A stretch of 64,000 nucleotides of DNA from Planktosalinus lacus (GCF_014640155.1 NZ_BMGK01000006.1:168018-232017), one strand, 5' to 3'; positions 52,972 through 63,816 are shown, counted from the first letter of the stretch. The notes: a model not told the origin generated them from the sequence alone. Numbers and translations: made by a program.

Positions 52972-54240
52972 TTAGTTTTCTAAACTTTCAATTTTTGCTT
53001 TGGTTTCTTTAAACTTATCATCTTGCCCTAGAATTGAATATATGTTCATAAGAGTTCTCAAAATATTCATATCGTCTGGACGATTCTTAAGTGCACTTTC
53101 AAGATAGGGTATTGCTTCTTTATATAGATTATCTCTTTCAGCTCTTAACTCATCATATTTTTTATTTTCAGCAGGCGAAGTGCCTAATGAGTTCATCTCT
53201 TCAATAATGGTATCTTCTCTCTCTAAAATTATAACTGCTAAATTTACTTTTGCATTAATGTAATCCGGATCTAGTTCTAGTGCTCTTTTATAATAATTGA
53301 TTGCTTGTTCTCTTTCACCTATTGATGCTGAACTCACTCCAAGGTTATAAAATAATTCCGGGTTTTCTGGGTCTGAATCAATAACAAGTTGCATCAATCT
53401 GTTATAAGTTTTCATATCCTCCATTTGCAGTGCAATATTTGCTTCAGCTCTAATTAATGCTATGTCATTAGGGTCTTCTTTTCTTGCATCTGCAATTATT
53501 TTCTTAGCATCATCTATTCTTCCTTTGTCTATATAAATTGCACCAAGGTCTTTTAAAATTATTGGCCTTCTTGATTCTGACATTCTCTCTTGAGGTCTAA
53601 CATAATTTCCGGAAATCATCATCAATTTTCGTTCTTCATCGCTTCCAAAAGCTTCAGTTTCTCCGGTTTCTTTATTGACAGCTACAAATTCTTTTTCAAT
53701 GCCTGTGTAGTCTAAATCCAAAAGTTGCTCATAATATTTCATAGCATTGTCATACTCTTTTGCATTCATTGCATTAGCTGCAGCAAAATACAAATAGGTA
53801 GTATCAGATTTACTAATTGTATAGCCTGCATGAAGTTTTTTGGATGCTGCACTGTAACGTTCAGCATTTTGATCTTCAATAGCCGAATTTATTAATCGAA
53901 CTAATAAATTTTGGATTTCTTCTTCAGCCTGTTTTGTGTGTTTTTGCTTCCCTGATGATTCAATTTCAATAACCTTTCTAAAAGCTTCTGCAGAGGTAAC
54001 AAGGTCTTCTTCCCTGTTTCCGGCAGCACCTAAGTATGCCTGACCCTTGTATAGATAATATTCTGCTTTTTCATCTTCATCAGCAGAACTTATCATTCCT
54101 TCAATTGAATTAAGGGTTGATTTTGCCTGCTCAAAAGATTCATTTTTAATTTGTTTTGAAGCTGTCCTCAATTCCTTCTTTTGTGAATATGTCACTGCTG
54201 TTATCATAAAAACAGCAAAAAATAAGATTGTTTTTTTCAT
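52972..54240 (-). CDS. Secreted TPR-repeat protein
   Basis: 422 residues. Signal peptide ILFFAVFMITAVTYSQ (cleavage near 20). TPR-like helices are spaced at about 34 residues: AEYYLYKGQAYLGAAG, YFAAANAMNAKEYDNAMKYYEQ, ELFYNLGVSSASIGEREQAI and YYKRALELDPDYINAKVNLA. A linker (ETGEAFGSDEERK region) breaks the array. A periplasmic scaffold or assembly role is inferred; no enzymatic motif. It lies 15 bases after gyrA and is probably co-transcribed. Confidence 0.85.
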   Translation of the reverse strand: MKKTILFFAVFMITAVTYSQKKELRTASKQIKNESFEQAKSTLNSIEGMISSADEDEKAEYYLYKGQAYLGAAGNREEDLVTSAEAFRKVIEIESSGKQKHTKQAEEEIQNLLVRLINSAIEDQNAERYSAASKKLHAGYTISKSDTTYLYFAAANAMNAKEYDNAMKYYEQLLDLDYTGIEKEFVAVNKETGETEAFGSDEERKLMMISGNYVRPQERMSESRRPIILKDLGAIYIDKGRIDDAKKIIADARKEDPNDIALIRAEANIALQMEDMKTYNRLMQLVIDSDPENPELFYNLGVSSASIGEREQAINYYKRALELDPDYINAKVNLAVIILEREDTIIEEMNSLGTSPAENKKYDELRAERDNLYKEAIPYLESALKNRPDDMNILRTLMNIYSILGQDDKFKETKAKIESLEN

Positions 54241-54255
54241 TTTATTTAGTTTTTA

Positions 54256-56790
54256 TTATTCTTCACTATCTGTATTTTTATCAACAACTGTTCCATTCTC
54301 AGCAGTGTCAACGTTTTCAACTTCTACGTCGTCTTTCATTGATTTTGCAACAGCTGCAATGGCATCATCTTCTCTAACTTTTATAAGTCTGACACCTTGA
54401 GTTGCTCTTCCCATAACTCTTAGATCGTCGACAGACATTCGAATTGCTATACCGGATTTATTAATAATCATCAAATCATCAGTGTCAGTTACACTTTTGA
54501 TGGCTACTAAACTTCCTGTTTTTTCTGTGATAGATATTGTTTTCACTCCTTTACCGCCCCTGTTTGTAATTCTGTAAATTGCTTCACCATCTTCAGGGTC
54601 ATCGATAAAGGTTCGTTTTCCATATCCATTTTCAGAGACAACAAGAACGGTTTCTTCTTTTGAGTTTTCAACTGTAATCATTCCCACTACTTCGTCTTGA
54701 TCATTTGCCAATCTAATTCCTCTTACTCCGGAAGCATTTCTTCCCATTGGTCTTGTTTTTTCTTCTTCAAAACGAATGGCTTTTCCAGATTTTACTGCTA
54801 ACATTATTTGGCTATCACCGGATGTTAGTTTTGCTTCTAGCAATTCATCATCTTCTTTGATTGTTATGGCATTTATTCCATTTGTTCTGGGTCTTGAATA
54901 TTGCTCTAAAGCTGTTTTCTTAACCTGACCTTTTTTGGTTGCCATAATTACAAAATGACTGTTTATGTAGTCTTCGTCTTTCAGGTCTTGAACACAAATG
55001 AAAGCTTTTACTTTATCATCTTGTTCAATATTGATGAGGTTTTGAATAGCTCTACCTTTGGACGTTCTAGTTCCTTCAGGTATTTCAAAAACACGCATCC
55101 AGAAACATTTTCCTTTTTGAGTAAAGAACAGCATGTATTGGTGGTTGGTTCCTACAAATAGATGCTCTAGGAAGTCTTCATTTCTGGTCGCTGACGCTTT
55201 TTGGCCAACTCCACCTCTATTTTGTGTTTTGTATTCGTTGAGCGGAGTTCTTTTAATGTATCCTGCGTGAGAAATTGTGATTACTACCTTTTCATCTGCA
55301 ATGAGGTCTGTGATGGAAACATCACCACCGGCATATTCGATAGTTGATCTTCTTTCATCACCATATTTATTCTTAATTTCAAGTAGCTCTTCTTTTATGA
55401 TTTCCATTCTTCTTTCAAAGCTAGCAAGGATTTCCTTATAATCCTGAATGGTATTCATTAATTCTTCATATTCACTTCTAAGTTTATCCTGTTCCAATCC
55501 GGTTAATTGACGCAAACGCATTTCAACAATTGCTTTTGCCTGAATCTCAGTTAACTCAAATGAATCAATCAATTTTTGGCGAGCCTCATCTGCATTTGAG
55601 GAAGCTCTTATCAACCTAATAACTTCGTCAATATTATCTGAAGCAATGATTAAACCTTCAAGTATATGAGCTCTTTCTTCAGCTTTTCGAAGTAAATACT
55701 CAGTTCTTCTAACAACGACTTCATGTCTATGTTCTACAAAATATTGAATTAATTGTTTTAAATTCAACATTTGGGGTCTTCCTTTTACAAGTGCAATATT
55801 ATTTACACTAAAAGAAGATTGAAGTGATGTATATTTATAAAGTGTGTTTAAAACTATGTTAGGAACAGCATCACGTTTTAGTATGTATACAATGCGCATC
55901 CCTTTTCGGTCAGACTCATCTCTAATGTTTGAAATTCCCTCAATTTTTTTCTCATTTACCAAATCGGCTGTTTTTTTGATCATGTCAGCCTTATTGATTT
56001 GATAAGGTATTTCAGTAACGATAATACATTCTTTACCTTTTACTTCTTCAATAGTTGCTTTTGCCCTAACGACAACCCTTCCTCTTCCAGTTTCAAAAGC
56101 TTCCTTTACTCCTTCATAACCATAAATAATACCTCCTGTTGGAAAATCAGGAGCTTTTATATGATTCATCAGCTCTGAAATTTCAATATCGTTGTTTTCA
56201 ATATAAGCAATCGTTCCATCAATAACTTCGGTGAGATTATGAGGCGGCATATTTGTGGCCATACCAACTGCAATACCTGAAGCTCCATTAATAAGTAACC
56301 CAGGTACTCGTGTCGGCAATACTGTGGGTTCTTCAAGAGTATCATCAAAATTTAATTGAAAATCTACCGTTTCTTTATCAATATCTGCGAGCATATCCTC
56401 AGATATTTTTCGCATTCGTGCTTCTGTGTAACGCATTGCTGCCGGGCTGTCTCCATCAATTGACCCAAAATTACCCTGGCCATCTACCAACATATACCTT
56501 AAACTCCACTCTTGTGCCATTCGCACCATAGCGTCATATACAGATGTATCACCGTGGGGGTGGTATTTACCTAAAACTTCCCCAACAATTCTAGCTGATT
56601 TTTTGTGTGATGAATTTGACCTCACACCCAGTTCATGCATACCAAACAAAACACGTCTGTGAACAGGCTTCATTCCATCTCTAACATCTGGAAGTGCACG
56701 TGACACAATGACCGACATTGAGTAATCAATGTAAGCTGACTTCATTTCCTCTTCGATGTTAATCGGAATCAGTTTTTCACCTTCATTCAT
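54256..56790 (-). CDS. gyrA: DNA gyrase subunit A
   Basis: 844 residues. Catalytic Tyr 121 ([10 protein letters not shown]), [14 protein letters not shown] with Thr 82 at the position of E. coli Ser 83, and the GyrA box core [10 protein letters not shown] in the C-terminal beta-pinwheel, which distinguishes it from ParC. The acidic tail ends [14 protein letters not shown]. With ParC/ParE in this window, both type II A subunits are present; gyrB is not in the window. It is divergent from clpC. Confidence 0.97.
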   Translation of the reverse strand: MNEGEKLIPINIEEEMKSAYIDYSMSVIVSRALPDVRDGMKPVHRRVLFGMHELGVRSNSSHKKSARIVGEVLGKYHPHGDTSVYDAMVRMAQEWSLRYMLVDGQGNFGSIDGDSPAAMRYTEARMRKISEDMLADIDKETVDFQLNFDDTLEEPTVLPTRVPGLLINGASGIAVGMATNMPPHNLTEVIDGTIAYIENNDIEISELMNHIKAPDFPTGGIIYGYEGVKEAFETGRGRVVVRAKATIEEVKGKECIIVTEIPYQINKADMIKKTADLVNEKKIEGISNIRDESDRKGMRIVYILKRDAVPNIVLNTLYKYTSLQSSFSVNNIALVKGRPQMLNLKQLIQYFVEHRHEVVVRRTEYLLRKAEERAHILEGLIIASDNIDEVIRLIRASSNADEARQKLIDSFELTEIQAKAIVEMRLRQLTGLEQDKLRSEYEELMNTIQDYKEILASFERRMEIIKEELLEIKNKYGDERRSTIEYAGGDVSITDLIADEKVVITISHAGYIKRTPLNEYKTQNRGGVGQKASATRNEDFLEHLFVGTNHQYMLFFTQKGKCFWMRVFEIPEGTRTSKGRAIQNLINIEQDDKVKAFICVQDLKDEDYINSHFVIMATKKGQVKKTALEQYSRPRTNGINAITIKEDDELLEAKLTSGDSQIMLAVKSGKAIRFEEEKTRPMGRNASGVRGIRLANDQDEVVGMITVENSKEETVLVVSENGYGKRTFIDDPEDGEAIYRITNRGGKGVKTISITEKTGSLVAIKSVTDTDDLMIINKSGIAIRMSVDDLRVMGRATQGVRLIKVREDDAIAAVAKSMKDDVEVENVDTAENGTVVDKNTDSEE

Positions 56791-56998
56791 ATATTTAATA
56801 TTTTAATTTGTCGTTTATAAATTTTATCGAGCAATATACGGCTTTTAAAGCTTTTTTAGTCAAAAAACACATCTGGTTTTGCACTATTTTATTAACAAAA
56901 ATTGACATCAAATAAGTTAATAAATAGACTCAAATTTATTTTGAAATTGAAAAGTTTTTTTGTCTTTTTACTTATGATGCTTTATCAAGGAATAGTTT

Positions 56999-57029
56999 TT
57001 GTAGAATACTAGCATTATTCGTAAATTTA
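56999..57029 (+). promoter_or_regulatory. clpC promoter
   Basis: TTG at 56999-57001, 20 bases, then TAAATTTA (57022-57029), one mismatch from TAnnTTTG. ATG is 19 bases downstream. No CtsR or HrcA (CIRCE) operator is visible nearby. Confidence 0.6.
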
Positions 57030-57048
57030 GACACTAAGAAGATATACC

Positions 57049-59610
57049 ATGGATGATAATTTTTCCCCAAGAGTAAAAGATGTTATTGCTTACAGTAAAG
57101 AAGAAGCCTTGCGGTTAGGTCACGACTTTATTGGAACAGAACACTTAATGCTGGGCCTTTTACGAGATGGAAATGGCAAAGCAATCAATATACTAAATGC
57201 TTTAGATATTGATTTAAATCATTTAAGACGAAAAGTTGAAATACTAAGTCCGCCAAACCCAAACACTACTCCAATGCCAAATGATAAGAAAAATCTTCAT
57301 TTAACAAGGCAAGCAGAACGCGCATTAAAAACCACTTTTCTTGAAGCGAAGCTTTTTCAAAGCTCATCCATTAATACTGCACATCTATTGCTTTGTATTT
57401 TGAGAAATGAAAATGACCCAACTACAAAGTTGCTTAACAAATTAAACTTAGACTATGATGGTGTTAAAGATCAGTTTAAATTTATGATAACAAATGATGA
57501 AAACCCATTTCAATCACCCACCTCTGAGTCCTTTCCAAACGACGAAGACGAAAGCCAAACACCTGGAGAAAACCCAAAAGAAAATCCTTTTGGTACCAGT
57601 GGTTCTGCAAAAACAAACAAAAAATCAAAAACCCCTGTATTAGATAATTTTGGAAGAGATTTAACCGCGCTTGGTGAAGAAGGAAAATTAGACCCAGTTG
57701 TGGGAAGAGAAGAGGAAATTCAACGCGTATCCCAGATTTTGAGTAGAAGAAAGAAAAACAACCCCCTCTTGATTGGAGAGCCCGGCGTTGGAAAATCAGC
57801 GATTGCTGAAGGTCTTGCGCTTCGAATAATTCAACGAAAAGTATCAAGAATTTTATATGACAAGCGTGTGGTGACTCTCGACCTTGCAAGTTTGGTTGCC
57901 GGTACAAAATATCGTGGTCAGTTTGAAGAACGCATGAAAGCGGTTATGAATGAACTAGAAAAAAATGATGATATCATATTATTCATAGATGAAATTCATA
58001 CAATAGTTGGTGCAGGTGGAGCAACCGGTTCTTTAGATGCTTCCAATATGTTTAAGCCTGCATTAGCTCGTGGCGAGATACAATGTATTGGTGCTACCAC
58101 ACTTGATGAATATAGACAGTACATTGAAAAAGACGGAGCTCTCGAAAGACGCTTTCAAAAAGTGATTATTGAGCCAACAAGTATCGAAGAAACTATTGAA
58201 ATTTTAAACAATATTAAAGATAAATATGAATCACATCACAATGTGACATACACAGATGAGGCCATAAATGCTTGTGTAAATCTCACAAACAGATATATGA
58301 CTGAACGGTTTCTTCCTGATAAAGCAATTGATGCTTTAGATGAAGCAGGTTCTAGAGTACATATAACAAACATTAATGTACCAGAAAAAATTCTTGAGAT
58401 TGAATCTGAGCTTGAAAAAGTAAGGGAACAAAAAAACTCAGTTGTTAAAAAGCAAAAATATGAAGAAGCTGCAAAATTGCGAGATGATGAAAAGAAACTA
58501 GAAAAAGACCTTGCCGTTGCTCAGGAGGAATGGGAAAAAGATTCTAAATTACACAGAGAAACAGTGACAGAGGAAAATGTTGCAGAAGTGGTTTCAATGA
58601 TTACAGGTGTTCCTGTAAATAGAATAGCTCAAACTGAAATCAAAAAACTTTCAGAATTGCCAAAACAAATCAAAGGCAAAGTTATTGGTCAGGATGAAGC
58701 TGTCAATAAAGTTGTTAAGGCTATACAGCGAAACAGAGCGGGACTTAAAGACCCAAACAAACCCATTGGTTCATTTATATTTTTAGGGCAAACTGGTGTA
58801 GGTAAAACCCAGTTAGCAAAAGTGTTGGCTCGTGAACTCTTTGATTCTGAAAATGCGCTAATTCGGATAGACATGAGTGAGTATATGGAAAAATTTTCTG
58901 TCTCGAGGCTTATTGGTGCACCTCCGGGTTATGTGGGCTATGAAGAAGGAGGTCAATTAACTGAAAAAATCAGGAGAAAACCATATGCGGTCGTTCTTCT
59001 GGATGAAATTGAAAAAGCACACCCAGATGTGTTTAATATGCTTTTGCAAGTGCTTGATGATGGTTACTTGACAGACAGTTTAGGAAGAAAAATTGATTTT
59101 AGAAATACCATAATAATTATGACATCTAATATTGGTGCCAGAAAATTAAAAGATTTTGGACAAGGTGTTGGTTTTGGAACTTCAGCAAGAACAAGTCAAG
59201 CAGACGAGAATGCAAAAAGCATCATCGAGAATGCGCTTAAAAAAGCATTTGCCCCCGAGTTTTTAAATCGGGTTGATGATGTTGTGGTTTTCAATGCCCT
59301 GGAAAAAGAAGATATCAATAAAATTATTGATATAGAACTTGCTAAATTATTTCTTAGAATTAAAGACCTTGGTTATTCTTTAACATTAACCAAAAGCGCT
59401 AAAAACTACATAGCAGACAAAGGTTTTGATAAAGAGTATGGTGCCAGACCTCTTAACAGGGCAATTCAAAAGTATATTGAAGATGTACTTGCAGAAGAAA
59501 TCATTTCCTCGAAACTTGTAGAAGGAGATTCAATTACAATGGATTTAGATAAAGAATCTAACGAATTGGTTATTAAGATTGAAAAACAAAAAAAAACAAC
59601 TGAGTCATAA
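57049..59610 (+). CDS. clpC: ATP-dependent Clp protease ATP-binding subunit ClpC
   Basis: 853 residues. Clp-N repeats (about 1-145, [14 protein letters not shown] and [13 protein letters not shown]), a low-complexity linker (about 150-195), first AAA with Walker [10 protein letters not shown] (243-251), then a UVR domain ([22 protein letters not shown], near 465-485; only a part cited) and a second AAA with GQTGVGKTQ near 581. A ClpP-docking LGF-like loop could lie near GVGFGTS. It unfolds substrates for ClpP; clpP is not in this window. A DksA-like gene follows after 9 bases. Confidence 0.95.
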   Translation: MDDNFSPRVKDVIAYSKEEALRLGHDFIGTEHLMLGLLRDGNGKAINILNALDIDLNHLRRKVEILSPPNPNTTPMPNDKKNLHLTRQAERALKTTFLEAKLFQSSSINTAHLLLCILRNENDPTTKLLNKLNLDYDGVKDQFKFMITNDENPFQSPTSESFPNDEDESQTPGENPKENPFGTSGSAKTNKKSKTPVLDNFGRDLTALGEEGKLDPVVGREEEIQRVSQILSRRKKNNPLLIGEPGVGKSAIAEGLALRIIQRKVSRILYDKRVVTLDLASLVAGTKYRGQFEERMKAVMNELEKNDDIILFIDEIHTIVGAGGATGSLDASNMFKPALARGEIQCIGATTLDEYRQYIEKDGALERRFQKVIIEPTSIEETIEILNNIKDKYESHHNVTYTDEAINACVNLTNRYMTERFLPDKAIDALDEAGSRVHITNINVPEKILEIESELEKVREQKNSVVKKQKYEEAAKLRDDEKKLEKDLAVAQEEWEKDSKLHRETVTEENVAEVVSMITGVPVNRIAQTEIKKLSELPKQIKGKVIGQDEAVNKVVKAIQRNRAGLKDPNKPIGSFIFLGQTGVGKTQLAKVLARELFDSENALIRIDMSEYMEKFSVSRLIGAPPGYVGYEEGGQLTEKIRRKPYAVVLLDEIEKAHPDVFNMLLQVLDDGYLTDSLGRKIDFRNTIIIMTSNIGARKLKDFGQGVGFGTSARTSQADENAKSIIENALKKAFAPEFLNRVDDVVVFNALEKEDINKIIDIELAKLFLRIKDLGYSLTLTKSAKNYIADKGFDKEYGARPLNRAIQKYIEDVLAEEIISSKLVEGDSITMDLDKESNELVIKIEKQKKTTES

Positions 59611-59619
59611 ATTTTTATA

Positions 59620-59964
59620 ATGAGTTACTCTGAAAATGAACTTTCTGATATCAAAATTAAAATACTTTCTGAAATAGATAAAACATCAGAAGCTTTAAAA
59701 AAACTGGAAGAGCTCACAAAACCCATTTCCCCTGAAAATGCAATAGGAAGAGTTTCAAGAATGGATGCAATAAATAACAGAAGTATCAATGAAGCTGCGT
59801 TAGAAAAAACATCCCAAAAACTCAAACACCTAAAGGTTGCACTTTCAAAATTTAATGATAATGACTTTGGCTTGTGCAGAAGGTGTAATCAACAAATTCC
59901 AGTTGGAAGAATCATACTAATGCCTCAAACTAATCTCTGTGTATCTTGTGCTTCAGGACTTTAA
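59620..59964 (+). CDS. TraR/DksA-family zinc-finger protein
   Basis: 114 residues. An N-terminal coiled coil (NELSDIKIKILSEIDKT and LKKLEELTK) and a C4 zinc site at Cys 86, 89, 107 and 110 (CRRC, CVSC) match the TraR/DksA group. DksA proteins usually have an Asp pair at the coiled-coil tip; the tip here is around RVSRMDAINN, with one Asp. It may bind the RNA polymerase secondary channel. Directly follows clpC (9 bases). Confidence 0.85.
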   Translation: MSYSENELSDIKIKILSEIDKTSEALKKLEELTKPISPENAIGRVSRMDAINNRSINEAALEKTSQKLKHLKVALSKFNDNDFGLCRRCNQQIPVGRIILMPQTNLCVSCASGL

Positions 59965-59987
59965 CTTAGATTTTATTTTTACGGAAT

Positions 59988-60377
59988 ATGAGTAAACTAA
60001 AAACTGTTAATAAATATAACTTTGGTGAACTCTCCATTTTTGATAACTTCATTATTGCAGTAATAAAGGAAGGAGTTAATCTTACGATCGATGACAATGA
60101 ATCTTTAATTGATGTAGCCGAAAAATATTTTAAAAACAGACCTTTTGCCTATATAACTAACAGAATATACTCCTACTCTGTCAACCCAAAAATTTATTTA
60201 GAAACCTCCAAGATTGAAAACCTGGTTGCTTTTGCTGTTGTTTCTCAGAATAATTTAAGCATATCCAATGCAGAATTTGAAAAGCAGTTTTTAACTAAGC
60301 CTCATAAAAGTTTCAATAAATTAATTGATGCAATAAATTGGTGTGAAGAAAAAATAGCTGAAGCCTCAAAAGAGTAA
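59988..60377 (+). CDS. STAS/SpoIIAA-like protein, uncertain
   Basis: 129 residues without a firm family. The predicted order of strands and helices (ELSIFDNFIIAVIKEG, SLIDVAEKYFKNRPFAYITNRI, IENLVAFAVVSQNN and FEKQFLTKPHKSFNKLIDAINW) resembles small STAS or SpoIIAA-like folds found in Flavobacteriaceae. No catalytic residue stands out. It is 23 bases after the DksA-like gene and likely in the same clpC transcript; it converges on hutH with a 5-base gap. Confidence 0.6.
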   Translation: MSKLKTVNKYNFGELSIFDNFIIAVIKEGVNLTIDDNESLIDVAEKYFKNRPFAYITNRIYSYSVNPKIYLETSKIENLVAFAVVSQNNLSISNAEFEKQFLTKPHKSFNKLIDAINWCEEKIAEASKE

Positions 60378-60382
60378 TAAAT

Positions 60383-61894
60383 TTATTCATACAGCAATTC
60401 AGAATCAATATTGAAACTTTTCAAAAACGCTACTGTAGTGTGAATGTCATCAGCCATGATCCTGTCGTTTTCAACAAAAGAAACCCCTTGCCTGTACATT
60501 TTTAAAAATGACTCTAAAAACTCTGAAGTTTTCTTAGGCTTCCTAAAGGCTATTGCTTGAGATGCATTGAAGAGTTCAATCGCCAAAATGGTTTCCACAT
60601 TTTCAACGATGCGCAATAATTTTGTCGCTGCATTTGCACCCATGCTTACATGATCTTCCTGCCCGTTTGAAGAAACAATTGAGTCCACGCTTGCGGGTGT
60701 AGCCAATTGCTTATTTTGGCTCACAATGGAAGCAGCTGTGTATTGAGGAATCATAAATCCTGAATTCAACCCCGGGTTGTCAACCAAAAAGCTTGGTAAA
60801 CCTCTTAGGCCAGAAACTAGTTGATAGGTACGTCTTTCAGAAATACTACCCAGTTCTGACATTGCAATCCCCATATAATCCAAACCTAAAGCCAGAGGTT
60901 GTCCATGAAAATTACCTCCGGAAATGATTTTATCTTCGTCTATGAATATATTTGGATTATCAGTAACAGAGTTGATTTCGGTTTTGAATGTTTTTCTCAC
61001 AAACTCCAGTGTGTCTTTTGTCGCCCCGTGCACCTGTGGAATACACCGGAAAGAATAAGGATCCTGAACGTTCATCTTTTCAGTAGCTGCAATTTCACTC
61101 CCTTCCAGAAAAGACCTTATATGTTGTGCCGTTTTGATTTGCCCACTATGGGGTCTCACCTCGTGAACCAAAGCATCAAACGGACTCATATTGCAGTCAA
61201 AAGCATCGATTGAAACTGCACTTATCACATCAGCAAGATAAGAGAGTTTGTATGATTTAATCAAACAGTAAATACCATATGCACTCATAAACTGTGTTCC
61301 GTTAAGGAGTGCGAGCCCTTCTTTCGCTTTAAGTGTGATAGGATCCCAGTTTTTCTTTGTTAAGACTTGCTTTGCCTGAACTATTTTGCTGCCTTCATAA
61401 ACTTCACCCAGTCCCAGTAAAGGCAGTGCCAAATGTGCCAATGGTGCTAAGTCTCCCGAAGCACCGAGACTTCCCTGGGTATAGATGACAGGCAATATAT
61501 CGTGATTGTAGAAATCAATAAGACGCTCTACAGTTTCAAGTTGAACACCACTGTTGCCATAACTAAGGGATTGCACTTTTAGAAGCAGCATTAGCTTTAT
61601 AATTTCTCTTGGAACAAAATCCCCTGTACCACAAGCATGTGATTTAACCAGGTTTTCCTGAAGGGTTGTTAAGTTATCTGATGAAATTTTAATATTACAA
61701 AGGGAACCAAAACCGGTATTAATCCCATAAATGGGTGTTTCATTATTTTTAAGTTTATTATCTAGATAGGTTCTGGATTTATTTATATTCAGTATTGCTT
61801 CATCTGAAAGTGAGAGTTTTTTTTGATTATCAACAATATCAATAATAGTGTACAAATCAAGCACTTGACTGCTTATATAATGGAATTCCGGCAT
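60383..61894 (-). CDS. hutH: Histidine ammonia-lyase
   Basis: 503 residues. The self-cyclising ASG triad (145-147) that forms the MIO cofactor is in GSLGASGDLAPL; YGINTGFG, NGTQFMSAYG, SFRCIPQVHGA and GNFHGQPLALG complete the family set. It deaminates histidine to urocanate. The other hut genes are not in this window. MIO enzymes can also act on Tyr or Phe; histidine is the most likely by resemblance. TACATTTG lies 27 bases upstream. Confidence 0.92.
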   Translation of the reverse strand: MPEFHYISSQVLDLYTIIDIVDNQKKLSLSDEAILNINKSRTYLDNKLKNNETPIYGINTGFGSLCNIKISSDNLTTLQENLVKSHACGTGDFVPREIIKLMLLLKVQSLSYGNSGVQLETVERLIDFYNHDILPVIYTQGSLGASGDLAPLAHLALPLLGLGEVYEGSKIVQAKQVLTKKNWDPITLKAKEGLALLNGTQFMSAYGIYCLIKSYKLSYLADVISAVSIDAFDCNMSPFDALVHEVRPHSGQIKTAQHIRSFLEGSEIAATEKMNVQDPYSFRCIPQVHGATKDTLEFVRKTFKTEINSVTDNPNIFIDEDKIISGGNFHGQPLALGLDYMGIAMSELGSISERRTYQLVSGLRGLPSFLVDNPGLNSGFMIPQYTAASIVSQNKQLATPASVDSIVSSNGQEDHVSMGANAATKLLRIVENVETILAIELFNASQAIAFRKPKKTSEFLESFLKMYRQGVSFVENDRIMADDIHTTVAFLKSFNIDSELLYE

Positions 61895-61920
61895 TTTTAA
61901 AAAATTTATTTATTGGTATT

Positions 61921-61928
61921 CAAATGTA
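61921..61928 (-). promoter_or_regulatory. hutH -7 element TACATTTG
   Basis: Exact TAnnTTTG on the minus strand, 27 bases before the ATG; -33 AT-rich. Confidence 0.6.
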
Positions 61929-62087
61929 GAAAATATAAGGTTAAATATGGCATTTATACTCCTTAGTTTCTTGATATTTTAAGAAAACAAGTCCTTTTGT
62001 TAAGAATGTTATAACTCCATTTCACTGTACTTAAGGTCTTTAAAAATAATTAGTTGTAAAACAATAGGTTATAAACTTTATTAGTTC

Positions 62088-62095
62088 TATATTTG
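62088..62095 (+). promoter_or_regulatory. Cold-shock gene -7 element TATATTTG
   Basis: Exact TAnnTTTG, 35 bases before the ATG at 62130. The leader is short, so no long cold-shock thermosensor leader is present. Confidence 0.65.
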
Positions 62096-62129
62096 CAGCT
62101 TATTAAAACAATTTTTTATTTTTATTATT

Positions 62130-62321
62130 ATGCAAACAGGAACAGTAAAATTTTTCAATGATTCAAAAGGTTTTGGATTTATTAAAGACAACGAATCAAA
62201 CGAAGAAATCTTCGTACACATCTCAGGTCTAGTAGACGATATTAGAGAAGATGACGAAGTAACCTTTGAGACAGCTCAAGGAAAAAAAGGATTAAATGCA
62301 GTAAATGTTAAACTAGCGTAA
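62130..62321 (+). CDS. Cold-shock domain protein
   Basis: 63 residues, one cold-shock domain: GTVKFFNDSKGFGFIKD with RNP1 (KGFGFI) and RNP2 (IFVHIS), acidic surface and no extension. It binds single-stranded RNA or DNA and melts RNA structure at low temperature. It ends with a strong hairpin terminator at 62354, so it is a single-gene unit. Confidence 0.95.
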   Translation: MQTGTVKFFNDSKGFGFIKDNESNEEIFVHISGLVDDIREDDEVTFETAQGKKGLNAVNVKLA

Positions 62322-62353
62322 GCATAGTTTTTAATATATACCCTTTAAACTTT

Positions 62354-62390
62354 AAAAGCTCTCCAATTGGAGAGCTTTTTGTTTTTAACA
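62354..62390 (+). terminator. Terminator of the cold-shock gene
   Basis: Perfect palindrome AAAAGCTCTCC-AATT-GGAGAGCTTTT (62354-62379) followed by T-rich sequence. Confidence 0.92.
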
Positions 62391-62451
62391 CCTCTCCTAA
62401 AATTAACATTAAACTTCTGTAAACCATAATGTTAACAATTGCTCTCAGATT

Positions 62452-62468
62452 TTGGCACGACCTTTGGT
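62452..62468 (+). promoter_or_regulatory. Sigma-54-like promoter
   Basis: TTGGCACG-ACCT-TTGGT matches YTGGCACG-N4-TTGCW at every position except the -12 GC, which is GG. The -24 GG and -12 positions have the required spacing. ATG of the basic secreted protein lies 70 bases downstream. Confidence 0.6.
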
Positions 62469-62538
62469 AATTATATAGCGTATAAAGTAATGCTAACCAA
62501 AACCTTTAAGCAATTACTAATATTTAAAATCCGCTATT

Positions 62539-63816
62539 ATGAAAAATTTTGTTCTAACATTCGCAGTTTTATTCATCGCACTGATGGCTATTCCCCATTC
62601 AGCAAATGCTACTGATTTCAACAGAAATTATGACGGAAACAAATTCATTTTTGTAGAAGGTGGTGTCGAGTTTTCTGTCTTCCCTGATGGTCAGTTTGAC
62701 TTTATATATTTAGGCAATCAAGGAAATAACGTTAGCATCAACACACCTAACGTAGCAATCAATTACAATTCAGGACACAATTATGATGCCTATGTGCAAT
62801 ATGATAGTTATGGAGCCGTGATTCAGATTGAAGATGTGCCCATTTACTATGATGAATATGGACGTATTATTCAAGCTGGAAATGTTGACATTAGATATAA
62901 CGACAGAAGATTGGTTCAGGTAGGCGGACTGTATGTACACTATAACCCTTATGGGTATTACTCTCACTATACCGGTTACATTAATGTCTACAACAGATAT
63001 TATGTTTACAGACCTTGGCACACATATTATGCTATACCCCACTATACCTATTGTGTTGTTTATGCAACCCCTTACAGAAGATATTATTCTCCCGTAAGAT
63101 ATAGTTATTCACATCACAGAAATTATTACCGCAATGGTCACGCTTATGTAAATGGAAGAAGAGATTTTTACAGACCCGGAAGCCGCGTGCACCATAGAAA
63201 CGGACGTGTAGCCGTAAACAGAGATTATAGAGGAGCAAGAAATGAGTCTTTGACTTACAGAAGAGATGATAGTAAAGCACGCACTGCATACAATAGCCGT
63301 ACTGAAAATGGAGTACAACGTGGGACTCCCAGAAATTCCAATGCATCCAGAGTAGAGTCAACACAACGTGGCACTCCAAATAATTCTGCTATTACCAGAA
63401 ACGATAGAACTCAAAGAGGAACACCTACCAGTAGTTCAAATACGTCAAGAACTGAAAGAGCAGATAGAACTCAAAACGCCAGACCTGCAACTACTGTAAA
63501 CAGAAATGACAGCGCTCAACGTATAAATACTAAATCAAGGGTTACAAGAAATGATCAGGTCCAAAGAAATAAACCTATAAACAGAAATGTTTCAAGATCA
63601 CAAAGAACTGTGACTAGCAGACCAAGTGCTACAAGAAATGTTTCACGAAGCGCTAATACACAAAGAAATAAACCTGCAGTTACACAAAGCAGACAAAGAA
63701 ATTCAAGTCCGGCAAAAAATGTTTCCAGAAGTACGCCTTCGAGAAACACTACTGCTTCAAGAAGCTCTAGTTCAAACTCAAGAAAAAGCACCTCCTCTAG
63801 AGGCGGAAGAGGATAA
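62539..63816 (+). CDS. Secreted basic low-complexity protein
   Basis: 425 residues. Sec signal (VLTFAVLFIALMAIPHSANA), then about 85 residues of alternating strands (FIFVEGGVEFSVFPDG, VNIS-like VSINTPNVAI), a Tyr/His-rich segment (about 130-215, YRPWHTYYAIPHYTYCVVY) and 200 residues of Arg/Asn/Ser/Thr, with recurring TQRGTP and RNVSR units. The tail carries many Arg and almost no acid. No family recognised; an envelope-associated or nucleic-acid/polyanion-binding role is only inferred. A sigma-54-like promoter precedes it. Confidence 0.75.
   Translation: MKNFVLTFAVLFIALMAIPHSANATDFNRNYDGNKFIFVEGGVEFSVFPDGQFDFIYLGNQGNNVSINTPNVAINYNSGHNYDAYVQYDSYGAVIQIEDVPIYYDEYGRIIQAGNVDIRYNDRRLVQVGGLYVHYNPYGYYSHYTGYINVYNRYYVYRPWHTYYAIPHYTYCVVYATPYRRYYSPVRYSYSHHRNYYRNGHAYVNGRRDFYRPGSRVHHRNGRVAVNRDYRGARNESLTYRRDDSKARTAYNSRTENGVQRGTPRNSNASRVESTQRGTPNNSAITRNDRTQRGTPTSSSNTSRTERADRTQNARPATTVNRNDSAQRINTKSRVTRNDQVQRNKPINRNVSRSQRTVTSRPSATRNVSRSANTQRNKPAVTQSRQRNSSPAKNVSRSTPSRNTTASRSSSSNSRKSTSSRGGRG

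Noticed and set aside
54256..56790. Thr at the gyrA QRDR as a quinolone-resistance mutation
   Set aside because: Thr or Ser at this position varies naturally among phyla; without relatives for comparison it is not evidence of resistance.
63032..63379. Minus-strand frames over the basic secreted protein
   Set aside because: They arise from the low-complexity composition of the sense gene and have no promoter.
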